Of a stretch of DNA of 64,000 bases, positions 38,401-51,700 are shown one piece after another; position 1 is the first letter of the stretch; the number at the start of each line of letters is the position of its first letter. The stretch spans positions 115,319,005-115,383,004 of the forward strand of contig NC_134703.1 of NCBI RefSeq assembly GCF_043290135.1, written 5' to 3'. The stretch comes from Rhipicephalus microplus. Taxonomy: Eukaryota; Arthropoda; Arachnida; Ixodida; Ixodidae. The notes beneath the pieces were generated by a model that worked only from the letters and a program-made list of their open reading frames with translations, did no database searches and had not been told where the DNA came from. Position numbers and translations under genes: made by a program.

Positions 38401-41400
38401 TCAGAAGAGAACAGTGCTTCGAGATAAGTAATAGTGCACTAGAAGTTGTAAAAGACTATGTCTACTAAGGGCAGGTAATAACCGCGGAGCCAAAGCACGG
38501 GACTGAAGTAACTAGAAGAATAAGATTGGGGTAGAGCACATTTGGCAAGCACTCTCAAATCTTGGCAGGTAGATTGCCACTATCCCTCAAAAGGAAGGTA
38601 TATAACAGCTGCATCTTGCCAGTACTTAGCTACGGAGCAGAGACCTGGAGACTGACAAAGAGGGTTCAGCTTAAATTGAGGACCACACAGCGAGCAACGG
38701 AAAGGAAAATGGTAGGTGTAACCTTAACAGACAAGAAAAGAGCAGAGTGGATTAGGGAACAAACCAGGGTTAAGAATATCATAGTTGAAATCAAGAAGAC
38801 GAAATGGACATTGGCCGGGCATGTAGCATGTATACAAGATAACCGCTGGTCATTAAGGGTAACTAACTGGATTCCCAAAGAAGGCAAGTGGGGGTTAGGG
38901 GGAGACAGAAAGTTAGATGGGCAGATGAGATTAAGGAGTCTGTGGGTATAAAATGGCAGCAGCAAGCACAGCACCAAATTGACTGGCGGAACATAAGAGA
39001 GGCCTTTGTCCTGCAGTGGACGTAGTCAGGTGGACGACGATGATGATGATCATTACGCTTTGCACCTGTTGCGCCTGTCAATGAGTTGAGATGCAGAGGC
39101 CTTCCCCCATGTGTAAGTTTTGCAACAACGAATGCAGTTCTCCTGTAAATGCAAGTACTAAATGCCAGCGACATAAAGAGAGGCTAAAAATTTTCAACAT
39201 CCTTCGAAGAGAATTGCATGCAAGTTGACTACGGGCATGTTCTAATGGACGTAAATGTTACTGGTGGCGTCATTAGACATAACTGCGTGCTAGATGAGCT
39301 GAGCTTATCGGGATGGCATTGCAGTCTCTGCTATATTTGTTTGGTCTTCAGAGTCTTACGGATTGTGCCCGGTGATGCTGTTTTTTTGTTTGACGATGGC
39401 AGTATCGCTTGTGCCAAAACAACCAATCTATTGAAAGAAAATGACCTCACTCGATTATGTTTTAGGAGTGGAGTGGCACAACAACTCACAAAAGAATTAA
39501 GACCAGCAAGACGACAGGCTCAAAAGTAAAAAAAAAAAATCACTTTGAAAATGATATCCACACTCATAGCAACTAAATTAAATATTTGAATGGAATTTGT
39601 CACAAAATACATTTGCTTTTCAGTCAATTTTTTATTTAAAACTCCATTAACTCAAAACCGTGTCTTCAATTAATACTTGGTTACTATAATTTTTTCTTCT
39701 ATTCTGCATAAGTGAATATAATCGAATTGTAATTATGGACTCCATTGTTTTCATGTTACACATTTTATTAATAAGATGTGAATCAAGTTATAATACTAAT
39801 ATGTGCAGTTTTACGTACCAAACATACAATATGATTACGAGGGACGCCATAGTGGAGGGCTCCGGAAATTTCGACCACGAGGTGTTCTCAACGTGCACTG
39901 ACATCACACAGTACACGGGCCTGTATTGTTCGCCTCCGTCAAACCGAGACTTCCGCGACTAGAACGGAACCCGCGACCTTCCGGTCAGCCGCTGAACACC
40001 CTTGCCACTGATCCACCGTAGTGGACAATGCAAATTAGAAGTTAAAAGGTATGTCCAAGTGGTAAAGAAATTCACCAAATCAGTAACAGTCAGACATAAG
40101 TTAATATGGTTCAGTCACAAAGCCCAGGAAGGAAGGAAGGAAGAACAGGGAGGTTATAAAAAAAAAGCCCCAGTTTACAAAATGATATCTGCGTTATGTG
40201 GATGTTCCTTTAGTTACTGAAAAAACTGTTCACAAACTCAAAATAGAGAGGTTGTACAGTGCCTATCCAGTGTGCCCTTGAAAATTTTTGAACATTTACA
40301 AACCCTTCCCTTTAAGGGGCACTGAAGAGAATGGTTGGGGTTTAGCATTCCAAAACCATGAGGTGCTCGAGAGTAAAATGATTTCGTATCAGTAAACCAC
40401 TCTTTTGCGATACCAAATACACCACGCTTGCTACGAGAATACGCTTAGAAAGAGACAAAATGAGCAAAAGAAAACGTGGTAATGCCTTATTCAGCATTCT
40501 GTGCCAACTTGCTGGGACTCCTCATACTCAGACAGCATCTTCTAGGATACTTATAATTATTCATCAGTAAAAATGAATTATGTACAGATACAAAGTGCAT
40601 ACATGTCACTACTGCCTAACGAAATGACTTTTTAATACAACACTTCTATAAAGGGTTAAGTGTGAGAATTCTCACCACATTTGCGATACCACATAATAAG
40701 ACTGTAGCCAGTAGAGCCCAAGCAAATTAATTTTTACTTGTGAATCCTTTCATTACTTTTTGCATAAGCAAACCTACCATGGCAATAAACTACAAATTTT
40801 TTCTTTACGACATAGCATTGTGTTTGGCCTGTTTAGGGTTTGAAGGTGCTGTATGTAGAAACCCGTGACTTTCATTGTGAAGCACAAAACTGCATCACAG
40901 CAAGTGACCAGTAGTGAAGACAATGTCGACAAAAGAACCTTACAATCATAGCAATCAAATAGAGAGCAGACAATGTTAAAAGCAACTTGCCAGAAAATAT
41001 ACTCGAATCAAGAGCCGCTGCTTGTGTCATTTTGCCGGACTTCGATGAAATATTGCTCTCCCTGCAAAGATCAGTGAGAGAAAAAGAAATGCAGGTAAAT
41101 TGTTTTTGTTAAAGGAACACAGAAAAATATGAAAAAATTAAAATAAAGCATAGAACAATATTGGTTAAACCAGAATAACAATAGTTACTTTGCTGGTTAC
41201 AATAGTTACTAGTTACTTTGTTGCTGGTTTGACAAGAATGAATAGACGTAGACTCTTTCAAGCTGTGGGGGTGCTATCACTCCCTGTAAAGTCGTTTGCA
41301 CCTCGTAGTGCACACATATGAACGAATGAATGATCTTTATTGCACTCATATCTTATACAAAATAAGCACAAACTGTATGGTCCCATAGCCAAAAGCTAGT

Positions 41401-44400
41401 GTGGGTCCTATTGAAAGTATACATAACTGAAACTGTAATAGTTCTAATTAAAAATAAACAGAAGTAAACAATTCAAATTTGATATCATCATACAAGAAGT
41501 AATGTTTATCTGCTAACAACAGTCACTTGAATGCGATTGAACATAGAAAAAAGGAAAAGTGCATAACTTGTAGTAAACACAAATATTTCTTGATTAGTGG
41601 CATACAGAACTTAAGAATGATACTTGTAGTTGCAAGTATCAATAGTAGTTCTCTTATATGGCTTAATAAAGAGAACAAGGGTATTGAAACATCTTTCAAA
41701 GAAAACACTAAACACATAAAGGGCAATATATATACATAATGAAAAAATTACAACCTAAAGTATCAGACAACTCAAGCAAAGAAAATTGCTTCAAAGTAGT
41801 ATTTTTTCAATGATCTGGAAAAGTTCTGGGTATTCTTTATATAACGTGGTATGCCATTCTAAACTTTCACTCCCGTATATTGTAGTAGACGTTTGCTATA
41901 GGCGTTTTTTGTGGGCGGTATATTGAAGTTGTTAAAAGTTTGGTTCCTCGTTTGGCGTCGGGGAATACACAGTAATGAAATTGGGAATGGTTCATTGTTC
42001 CTAACGACACCGTTAATACATGTAGCTAATTTTAGTTCCTGCACAAAATCAAATGGTAAGATCTTTAACCTAGACAAAAGTGGTTTGCTATGTTTGTAGT
42101 ACGGTGAGAAAACTATCGTACGTAGCCCGTTTTTGCAGCCGTCGTATTGGCTCAAGATGAGAGTCATACGTCGAACCCCAGGACTCTACGCAGTACAGAA
42201 GGTGGCAGTTAACTAAAGCAAAATACAAGGTGCGCAAAATTGTAGTGTCATGTGAAACAGGATTTGTACGGGAGTGGAATAACATATATTTTGTTTTTTT
42301 TTTTTTTGGCATTGATGGTAAGCCTGTTAGCTGTAAACCAATCGACAAGCTTAGCTAGTTTAGTATTCATCTGTTCTTCTATGTCTGACAGATTTTTGCC
42401 GGTAATAATTAGGGCAGTGTCGCCAGCACACATAAGCATCTCGGCAGTTGTTAGTACTAGAGGCAAGTCATTTATGTATAGCAAGTAAATTAACGGACCT
42501 AATACGGAACCTTGTGGCACACTTGTTTGAATGGACTGGAGAGAAGAAGTAATGTTACTGATAATTACCATTTGTTGTCGACCTTGAAGGTAACACTGGA
42601 AAAAATTCGACATATTGTTGCAAAAACCATATCTACTTAATTTGTAAAGTAAGATGTGATGGTTTACTGTGTCGAACGCTTTTCTGAGGTCCAGAAAAAA
42701 CACTGCGGCGAATTTGTTATCTTGGAGGGCAGTGTTTAAAACTTGGCTTAGTGTGAGCACTGCTTTACTTGTAGAGCGCATTGGCCGGAAGCCGTGTTGG
42801 CGCGGACATAACACATGATATTTGCTCAAAAAGGAAAGCATACGTTTCGAAATTATTTTTCCGAAGATATTGTTAAGTACACTCAGAACAGAGATCGGGC
42901 GGTAGCAAGAAAGATCGGACCTATCTCCCTCTTTGTAAACAGGGGTGACTTTGGCTATCTTGAGTATTGATGGGTATTGACCGGCATATAATGAGTGGTT
43001 GAATCTCGCGGACAAGCCGCATTCGGGTAAACAGCCACTGCGCAGTAGGAGATGCAGCGCTTGCATGCGATCATCATCATCATTATCATTTGTGCGGTAG
43101 CGCCAGCAGTGACGAGTGACGCCTAGGAGCGAGGTTAGGTGGGCAGCCAGAAAAAATTGGAGAGTCTCTTCGGCGCGCGCCAACTGGCGCGAACAGTGGC
43201 CTGCCGCGGTGGATCCATAGGGATGGCCTTGTGGATTGTCTGCCGTGGGCCCTCGCGGTGAGTCGAGCGTTGGTAATCGCGCCTTAGCCCTACTTTGTGT
43301 TTGTTCTTACGTTTGAGTGAATTAGAATATTGCGTAAACGTTTTCAGCGCGATGATCACTAATGATGCATTCATACAGCTGACAGTATCGCCGTTGTAAA
43401 AGCAGTTAAATAAACGTGTTGTTTTAGTTCGAACCGACAGCATCTGCTGCCTCTGTGTGTTCCTAGACTCCACAGAGCACAACAGACCTCACTGTTTCTA
43501 TAGTAGCTTGATGTTCTCTAAATTCACTGAACGATTGTGTTTGATTTTCTATCTCCGACTTGACAATTACAGACTGAGCATTGAAACTGCTGTGTTCTCT
43601 GGACACTGGAAGGAGTGACTGCTTGGGTTTTTCCATGAGTGAACACAGTTGAAAGAAGTTATTGCTCAATCGAGACATTCCTTTTGTGGGAATTGAGGCT
43701 AGCCTGCTGCCTTTTCTGCCGTTCTCATGTCCCGACATGTCTGCCCTCCTTTGCTGTCTGTCGCGCTGAGAGAGCGGAGTGACGTTTAACTCCCTCACCC
43801 GGTAGCGGATGTTGACGGTGGCGCTGCGCGCGGGGACTCCCAAGAGAGGTTTTCGCGCGCTGCGTCGGGAGCGGGAGACAGATACACTCCGGGACAGAAA
43901 ACGGTGAGCCACGCAATATTTTCCGTTCGTCGACTCCCGTCGCTCGGGGCTCGTCGGACTTCGCTAACGGCGCCTCGCGCCTGAGGCGAATGCTCACCTT
44001 TTGTTGCCCCGCTGCGTACGCACGGCCGAGGGGTGGTACGGTGTCCTAGTGCGTGGCCTAGCTACGCCGACCCATCTCCCTCCGAAGCCAACGCGAGCGC
44101 CTTTGCCCTCGCTCGAGCAACCGGGCCTTGGTTCCGGTGTCTCCGTGGATCACCTTTACCGCGGAGACGTGCTCGTGGCACCCTGTGTAGTACTTTGTGC
44201 CCGTGGCGTGGATAAGCCTATTTGCTTTCCCGCCGCGCCTTTTGCAACGGGCTGTACTGCGTTTGGTGTTGCCACAATAAAGTGTTGCGACTTTGAGCAG
44301 TATCGTGTTCTCGCCACGGCGACGGTTAACGCGTGCCCTGCGGCTCGCTAAGACCGGACCCACGCTGGTGGCCGTACTCCTTCGGGATACGTCTACACCA

Positions 44401-45722
44401 CACTTTGCATCCAAAACTTTCAAATGTGATCATTATTATTTCAATTGAGCTGCGTGCACAACACAAACAGTGGTATACTTTCTATGCCTCGATGATATGA
44501 ACCGTGCGAGTCCTATCTTAGTACCAATAAGGAGATCAGCTAGGCTTGAGCTCGTAAAATTTTTAGGGCACAATCACCATCCACATTGAACTTTTGCGCC
44601 TCACGATTTACCAAGGTTTGTGCAAAGAGTTTTATGGTGTTGCTGAATTGTACTTTACCAACACAGCTGACCTTACTTTTCCATTTGGAATTTACTTAAG
44701 AGAAAACAAGGGCTTCACAAAGTAACCCCAGCAATGAAAAATATGTCGAGCTTACCGTCTACGGTTGCTTTTGCAGAGAGGGACTGGAAAAGGAAAATGG
44801 AGACATGTGCTATCAGCAGTCGATTCTCTTGCAACATCAACGAAACATAATACAACATGTAGTGGCTAACAAACAAAAACAGAAAAATGTTTAGATGGGC
44901 TGGGTGTTCGGGAGAGTGTACATTATTTCGCTTCAGCTGGTTGATGCCTTTACAGTACTAAATTGTCTTGCTAAGCTGAACACAGCTTATACAGCAGAAC
45001 TCAAATAAAGTGTAGGGATTTCTATACTGAGAAGCAACACAGGCAAAGCTGGAACATGCAATGTGGGGGTCTCCAAGAAAACTTTGGGTATAAGAGCTCG
45101 AGTACTTTGTAGTATTACCATTGCGTCTGGTATCTTGAATCGGAAAGGGATCACAAAAATTTCTATATATGGGTACTCAGCACAGCTTGAAATCGAATAG
45201 AGCCGAGTACTTGCACAACGCCACATACAACAACAGATCAGGACAAGCACCTTTGAAGTCCTCAGAAGTGACGGAGCTTTGAGAGTTCCTTTCCGAGAGT
45301 CGGCGTTGAGACCAGACAGTCTCCAGGCTCGGCGTCAAATAGAGCGACTGATTCGCCAATTTGTCCTGTGCCTTCTCAGCTTGCTTTGCGTTCTCCCGGA
45401 GTTTGGCATCACAGTAACTGAGCTGCGCGTTGAGTGACCGCTTCTGCAGCACAAGAAAGTGGTGTTGGGTATAGGCTAGACTAAAGAACATCTTGTCGGG
45501 ATGAAACGTGGCAAGAAGCATGTGCACAGTTATGCACACATATCGCTGAGTGCAGAATTGGAGAACTGATGCAAAGAAGTTGTGGACATCATCCTTGCGG
45601 GCAGCCATGAGCACTGTCGCTTCAGAAGTGACTTCGCAGCCTTGATAAGCTAACTGTCTAGGCCACCGGCTTTACTTCCATCTTAGTTTCATGGCATGCC
45701 AGTACAAATCCGTATTTATTGT

Positions 45723-45753
<31 letters not shown>

Positions 45754-48700
45754 GCCACGGAGATACCAAAGCAACAGAATTCAGGCCGACACTTAGTACT
45801 CGGCAGCTGCTGTGCTTTCCATCATTCATTTTCTATGCCTTTCAGCAGTCGAGTGTTTCGGACAGAGGTGTGGACGACAGCACAACAGGTTTCTCTGAAT
45901 TTCCACATGCAGAAAGCGTGACTTAGATAGAAGCAGAAACATATTCTAGGTTTGTTCCCAATGAAAATTCTCTTCAGCTTCCATAAAAAAAAAAAGTGCA
46001 GTGAGCCAACCACTAGGGCTTACAAGCAGTCAGCTTGGCTGTGCACAGAGCGTCAACAGGCCTGAAGCTGCTATGAGCACACCTCTTTTTACATTGCAGG
46101 CGATGTGTGTCGACCAAGGCACCAAATATGAATGTGCCAGGAGAATTACAAACGGCAGTTCTGAATTTGCAGCATTTGCCTAATTTTAATGTCCCCCTTC
46201 ACCCCCACCCCCCGAATGAAATTTGTTTAAGAACTGCTCATGTTGTACATTTGGATACAAAATTATGATCGTGGCCACAATGATCTGTCATGCTGTTCAT
46301 CCCTTCATTGTGAAAGCCCATTCAATTGTGATGATTAACAGTAATGACAATTGGCTGAAGATTATGCTGCACCGGTAGAAGCCTTCTGCATTGCTCACTA
46401 TTGCACTCTGCCTACTTGAAATGACTCAAGTATGAGAGAACACCAAAATACGTGCCATTGCAAACATTGCCAAAGTTTTAGAAGTCCTAGCTTAGGGTTT
46501 AATTAGCCCCATAACCATCTGACTGCAAACATTTAGCACACTGTGGGAGTTTACAGTCATGGGTTTTTCCGAAGAACATCACAAATATTCCCTGCAAATA
46601 TTTACATGCAATATATGTGAAATGCTTGGTGGGCCGAGGTTTTTCCCCCTGGCCCAATAGGTGCAGACCAGTTTTCGCAGCAGTGGATGAAACATTAAAT
46701 TTTAAAGGCTTCTAGGCTTTAAAAAAAAAAAAACTGCAATGTTGCTCTGCAGTGAGAAATGTAGCTTCCAATGACTTTGTCACTTAAACCTAACTGGCCA
46801 ACGTGCTGCAATAGCCAGTGGGGCCCTGCACGAGGGGCTCCACCAACAGTAACCGGGGAGGCTTATTTTTAATAAAGTATTTCTCACATCTCTCCCTGAG
46901 GCTGTAAGTATATTGAACAACACCTATTAAAGGGTTGGAAGGGAACACCTTAGCGAATAGACAAGTGTAGTCAAAGACTTACCTCTTGCGCCAGCCTATC
47001 TCGCTCCTGTTTTGTGGCAGCAAGCTGCACAGGTGAACAGTTGAGAAGCACTTGTAAGATTTCTTAAATTTTACATAATCAGTTCTTATAAAGCAAGGAA
47101 TTTACAAGCACTCAAGGTAGGTTAGCCTGCTGACATCATTGTGTTTTGGTGGCAACTAGTTTTTGCTACATACGTTAATAAATTGGATCACAAAGCCTTC
47201 GGAACAGCAGTTTAGTGGCTTAATGCAGTTCTGAACCAGAAACAGCCCTTCGTGCAAATTTTTCGTTTGTCTTCATGCTGTGTGCGCAAAATATTCACTA
47301 CGCAGCTGAATCAACTAGCCCGCCTTTCTGTATTATTCCAAAAACAATGTTGGCAAGAGCTCTTACTCTTGCTCGATGCATGCATTAGAATAAGTCATCA
47401 CACTCTCACATAACAGCGTATCTCAGAGCAGCCAGAATGTGTGCAATCTTCATTCTGAATGTGTCAACTGCACGTTGCCGGCTTAAATGAGTCATTCTTT
47501 GTCATCGAGATGCCACAAGTGCACTGAAGCCACGCATATTTTCGGTTAAACAAGGGCAGTCTTAAAAGTCAACACTCATGTCCAGCAGGACGTGCATGTC
47601 TATTAGGCTGCACACGCTCCAGGGCACACCACGCGAGACCTTGCACTCGGCGCACGGTGTGGTCTTACAGAGCAAGGCTGGGTGCTTTACACAGATGTAG
47701 ACAGGGCTGCACAGTAGACTTGATAAATGGAACTCCTGTTAAATGGAACATACTTCCCTTAAGCTTCCAATTAATGAGAGTATATTGTTGTTTTGAAGGT
47801 CATAACACTTTAATGCCTCTCAGGATCAGAAAAAAAAAAGATGCTTAATGAACTCCACAAACTCTAGTGCCTCTACAGTGTAGAGTACTGTACTAAGGTG
47901 AAAGAGTGGGCTTCGCCAGAACCTTACCTCACTCTCCAGCCTGTCTCTCTCCTGTGTGGTAGCAGCGAGCTGCACGGACTGCTCCTCTGTCTGAGCCTTG
48001 AGTGCCTCCACGTTCTCAGTGGACTGCTTAATCATCTCCTTCATCTCGGAAATGTGTTGCTTCAAGCTGGAAAGAGGGGAACCAAAGACGACGTTGCTCA
48101 CGATGACTCCACAAGAATTATGACTAGAGCAATCGGCAAAAAAATATATACAAATACTGCATTTGAAATGGGGACTTTACAATAAAATTAGAGTCGCAAT
48201 CAAGTTTTAACAACTTTTAGCACATTCAAAACAAAGTTTGAGGAGGCTCTTGCAAGAAAACGTTTAGAGCACCGGTACCATCAGAGGAAAATTGCTTTCC
48301 AAGGGCAAAGATTTCAGGAGGTGTAAATCATTGTCAAACAGCAGTGACAAATATCAGTAGAATAGTAAGGCCAAGTTTTTTACTGTGTAGAAGAAGTAGA
48401 AAACAAACAGTACAGAGCCTTTTATACTATTGTGGGAAATGTGTCTTTGAGATCTGTGGCCAGATGTAATGTAACTTGTCAATCTTACCAAACTCGCCAG
48501 GAGACATTGATAATGTCGTGCTCGTGTACAGAGTAAGAAGTGATTTATGCTGCTTTTCACTCGCTACACCATCCATCTTATTTCAATGCACATGTGCTGT
48601 GAACAGCTTCACAATATTTTGCAGACACGCAACGCACGGCAAGAAGAATGTACCAGGGAATCGAGAATTGGCCACTTTCTCAAGCAACCGCTCAATACAG

Positions 48701-51700
48701 AGGCCCGTCCTCACATTCCTTAGAGCTGCTGGCACTAGCTTTATTTTGTCGTATGGCAGTTTGATGCTATTGGCTGATAGCTGGCATGACTCAAAATCTG
48801 CGTTTAGATGACATACACGTCTTAGCATGAGGTTTGGCACTCCATAGCAAGCTAAAATTACTCAGTAGCAGTGCTAGCATGTGTTAGAATCACCCAAAAG
48901 AGAGTAAACTTGTCTCATGATGTGCGCTTATAATTGTGACATGCACAGATGCAGCGTCCCTCCCCTATGTCATCCCTCTTAGTGTATATCCAGCACGTCC
49001 TGATCAAAGAGAAAAAGTGTGCAACAGATTTATGCGACATCTTTAATAACGTATTTATTCAAAATATTTTTTTAAAATTCCCGAGGCAAAAACTAAAACA
49101 TTGAAGACATTTTGTGTCCTTGAAAAAGTACTCCAGGAACCCTCTATTAAAAAGTGCACCTAATAAGACAGGGACTTCTTTAACTAGTCATGGAGTTTGC
49201 ATGTGAGGACATTGCAGAATATGTGTACTAACAAAGTTTCCACAGGATTGCAGCCTCCCTGAAAGAACTTGCACACAATTCCCTTTCGGAGACGCACGCA
49301 AAATGTTTTCGAATAACCCTTCTAATTATTAGGGATCGGCAAATAGTAAGTTCATGGTTTGAAGCAGACAGTGATTTTGTTGAATAATTTCCATTCAAAT
49401 AGTACACATCACATATTAAGAAAAATTAGCATTTTTTCGTGGCCCAACTTATCTGCAGAAAATTTTTAAGAATTCAAACTTCAAAGAGCAGGAAGATTTG
49501 CATAGCAGCAGTGTGTAAGTTGTAACTGGTACGTTCATTTTTAGGAATTACTATACACAACGCAAATGGGTTCATATAACATGCTTTTAAACTTAAAAAT
49601 AATTAAGGTGACGGTATTTTGTACATTTAACCTTGAAGCGTTGCTTCGAGGCGATGTGAATTTCCTCTGGATGGCAGTTCCACAGCATGGCACCCCCAGG
49701 CTGCAGCGAAACCACCTTTACAAAAAACTTTCATATATACATTTAGACTATTCATTCATTTCGGACACTGTAATATTCGTTTGAATAAATCAAGCACTTG
49801 AATATTCACCCATCCCTATGATTGCAGTATTTGTGGTTTATACTTTACATCCGCTTATTACAATTTTTAGCTTATGCCATGCTTTGCCAGCAGAAACATT
49901 ATAAATGAATGCCATAGACTTAGAAAATTATTTGCTTCTTCCAGTGTCAACACCAGCATTTTCCAACGACAAGTGCACACCGTTCAAATTGATTTGTATT
50001 CATTGAACAACTTTACAGGGGCATCACCACATTACAGAAGCATAATTTCATGTCTGGCACAAAACTGACAGTTTGGGCAATAGCCCCAGGACAATACGCA
50101 TCAATTAAATAAGAATCGTCCATAGAAGGACGACAGTTACTCAGAATGAAGTACTTAAAACCCCCACAGTGTAGCCATGCTTACAGCTGCTCTCGACGCT
50201 CTCGAAGAGCTTGCTGGTGGTGGAATTTATCTTTCCACATATCAGCCTCCTTCTTTGCGACCAAGCTGGACTTGCCCATCTCTTCAATCTTCTTTTTCAT
50301 CTCTTCATTCTTCTTGCCTGTCGCAGCCGCGATGGATGCAAACGCAGCCTGCATCTTCCTGGTACACTCTTCGTTTTCAGACTACAAAAGATGCAAAGAA
50401 AGTACCGTAATTCACACCTTGAAAGGCATTTACACAGGATATAATGTTTCTTTCTCGAAGAAATTTCAACAGATATTGTGGTTCTGTTGTAGAACACCTG
50501 ATTGCCACGCAAGACGGTCTGGATTTAATCCTAACCTGGACAAGAAATTTTTTCCTTTATTTTATATGCATCTTGCTAAATTTTTCGGTGATGGACAAGA
50601 CGATTTTTCGCACACAACTAATGATGCCAACACCAGCATTTCTGCAAAATGAGCTCTTTTATGCTGTCATGTTCCTAACCTCACAATACATTGATATATA
50701 GCAATTAGATAAATATCTAATTGCTATTAGAACTAGAATTTCATTACATTACGATAGATAATCCTAATGTTTTTGAATAAGCCAAATCAAATCTTAGGAT
50801 AGAAATATAGTCAAATTGCACTATCCACTATAGTCATTAGGAGCAAATAAAAATTATGCTCTTGATATGGCTTGTGGAAAGTGGCAAATAAAGTGACTCA
50901 TCGAACATGGTTCCTTCGGCAAACTGATCATATGCAACAGTACGCTGCAAAACTAATGTGAATTAAGACATTCATTTTGAGAGAGGTTCATCTAAATCTC
51001 CATGTGTTTTGCCCCATTCTCATGCCTGGTTGACACAACTATCAAAAACACATTTGCACACATTTGTGTACTTATGAACTGCGAAAGGGTCTTGTAGGTT
51101 TTTGCAAGCGACAAAACAACAGGGTGCCGTGGAGGGGGGGTTTTGTTTTGAGACAGCATACACTCTGTTGACTACACTCGGCAACAACTTATCTTGACAG
51201 TGGAGCAAATGTTATGGAGGTGGGGTCTCCACACATTCGTGTTGCTCAGAAACTCGTTTGGCAGCTTGTGGCTTATTCTAGCTTTGCTCGCTCGTATCGT
51301 TAACGTGTTTAGAAAATTAATAATAATATACACAGTTTTAAGTGCCAAAACCACCACATGATAGACATCGAAGTGGACGGCTCCGGAAATTGTGGCCATC
51401 TGGTGTTCTCTAACGTGCACTGACATCGCATAGCACACGGGCCTCGATCATTTCACCCATTTGAAATGCGACCGCCGCGGCCGAGATCGAACCTGCAACC
51501 TTCGGGCTAGCAGCAGAGCACCGTAGTCACTGATCCCCTACGACAGACATTTAAAAAGCTATACACACGAAAACGTTAATGGGAGAAACATTTCCATTGT
51601 TGAGAGTACGCTTTAGTGTCATGTTACTAGTACATTTTTCCTAAAGAACTAAACAGCGCACTTGTGGCCACCCAGTGACCCACTTCGTCATGGACGCTAC

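Larger units (their letters stand above)
32014..45250 (-). other. 13.2-kb intron of NuMA-like gene packed with mobile elements
   Basis: It carries a SINE (32745-32962), a nearly complete CR1/L2-like LINE (about 33110-37230), an LTR (37289-37956), an RTE-like fragment (38099-39050), a SINE (39829-40024), an antisense LINE fragment (41315-43055) and an LTR-like GC-rich block (about 43068-44410). No host exon was found. Stretches at 40025-41314 and 44411-45250 are AT-rich without a recognisable feature. Confidence 0.6.

Noticed and set aside
44001..44351. 116-codon GC-rich open frame on the + strand
   Set aside because: No similarity to a known protein; it ends close to an AATAAA inside an LTR-like block.
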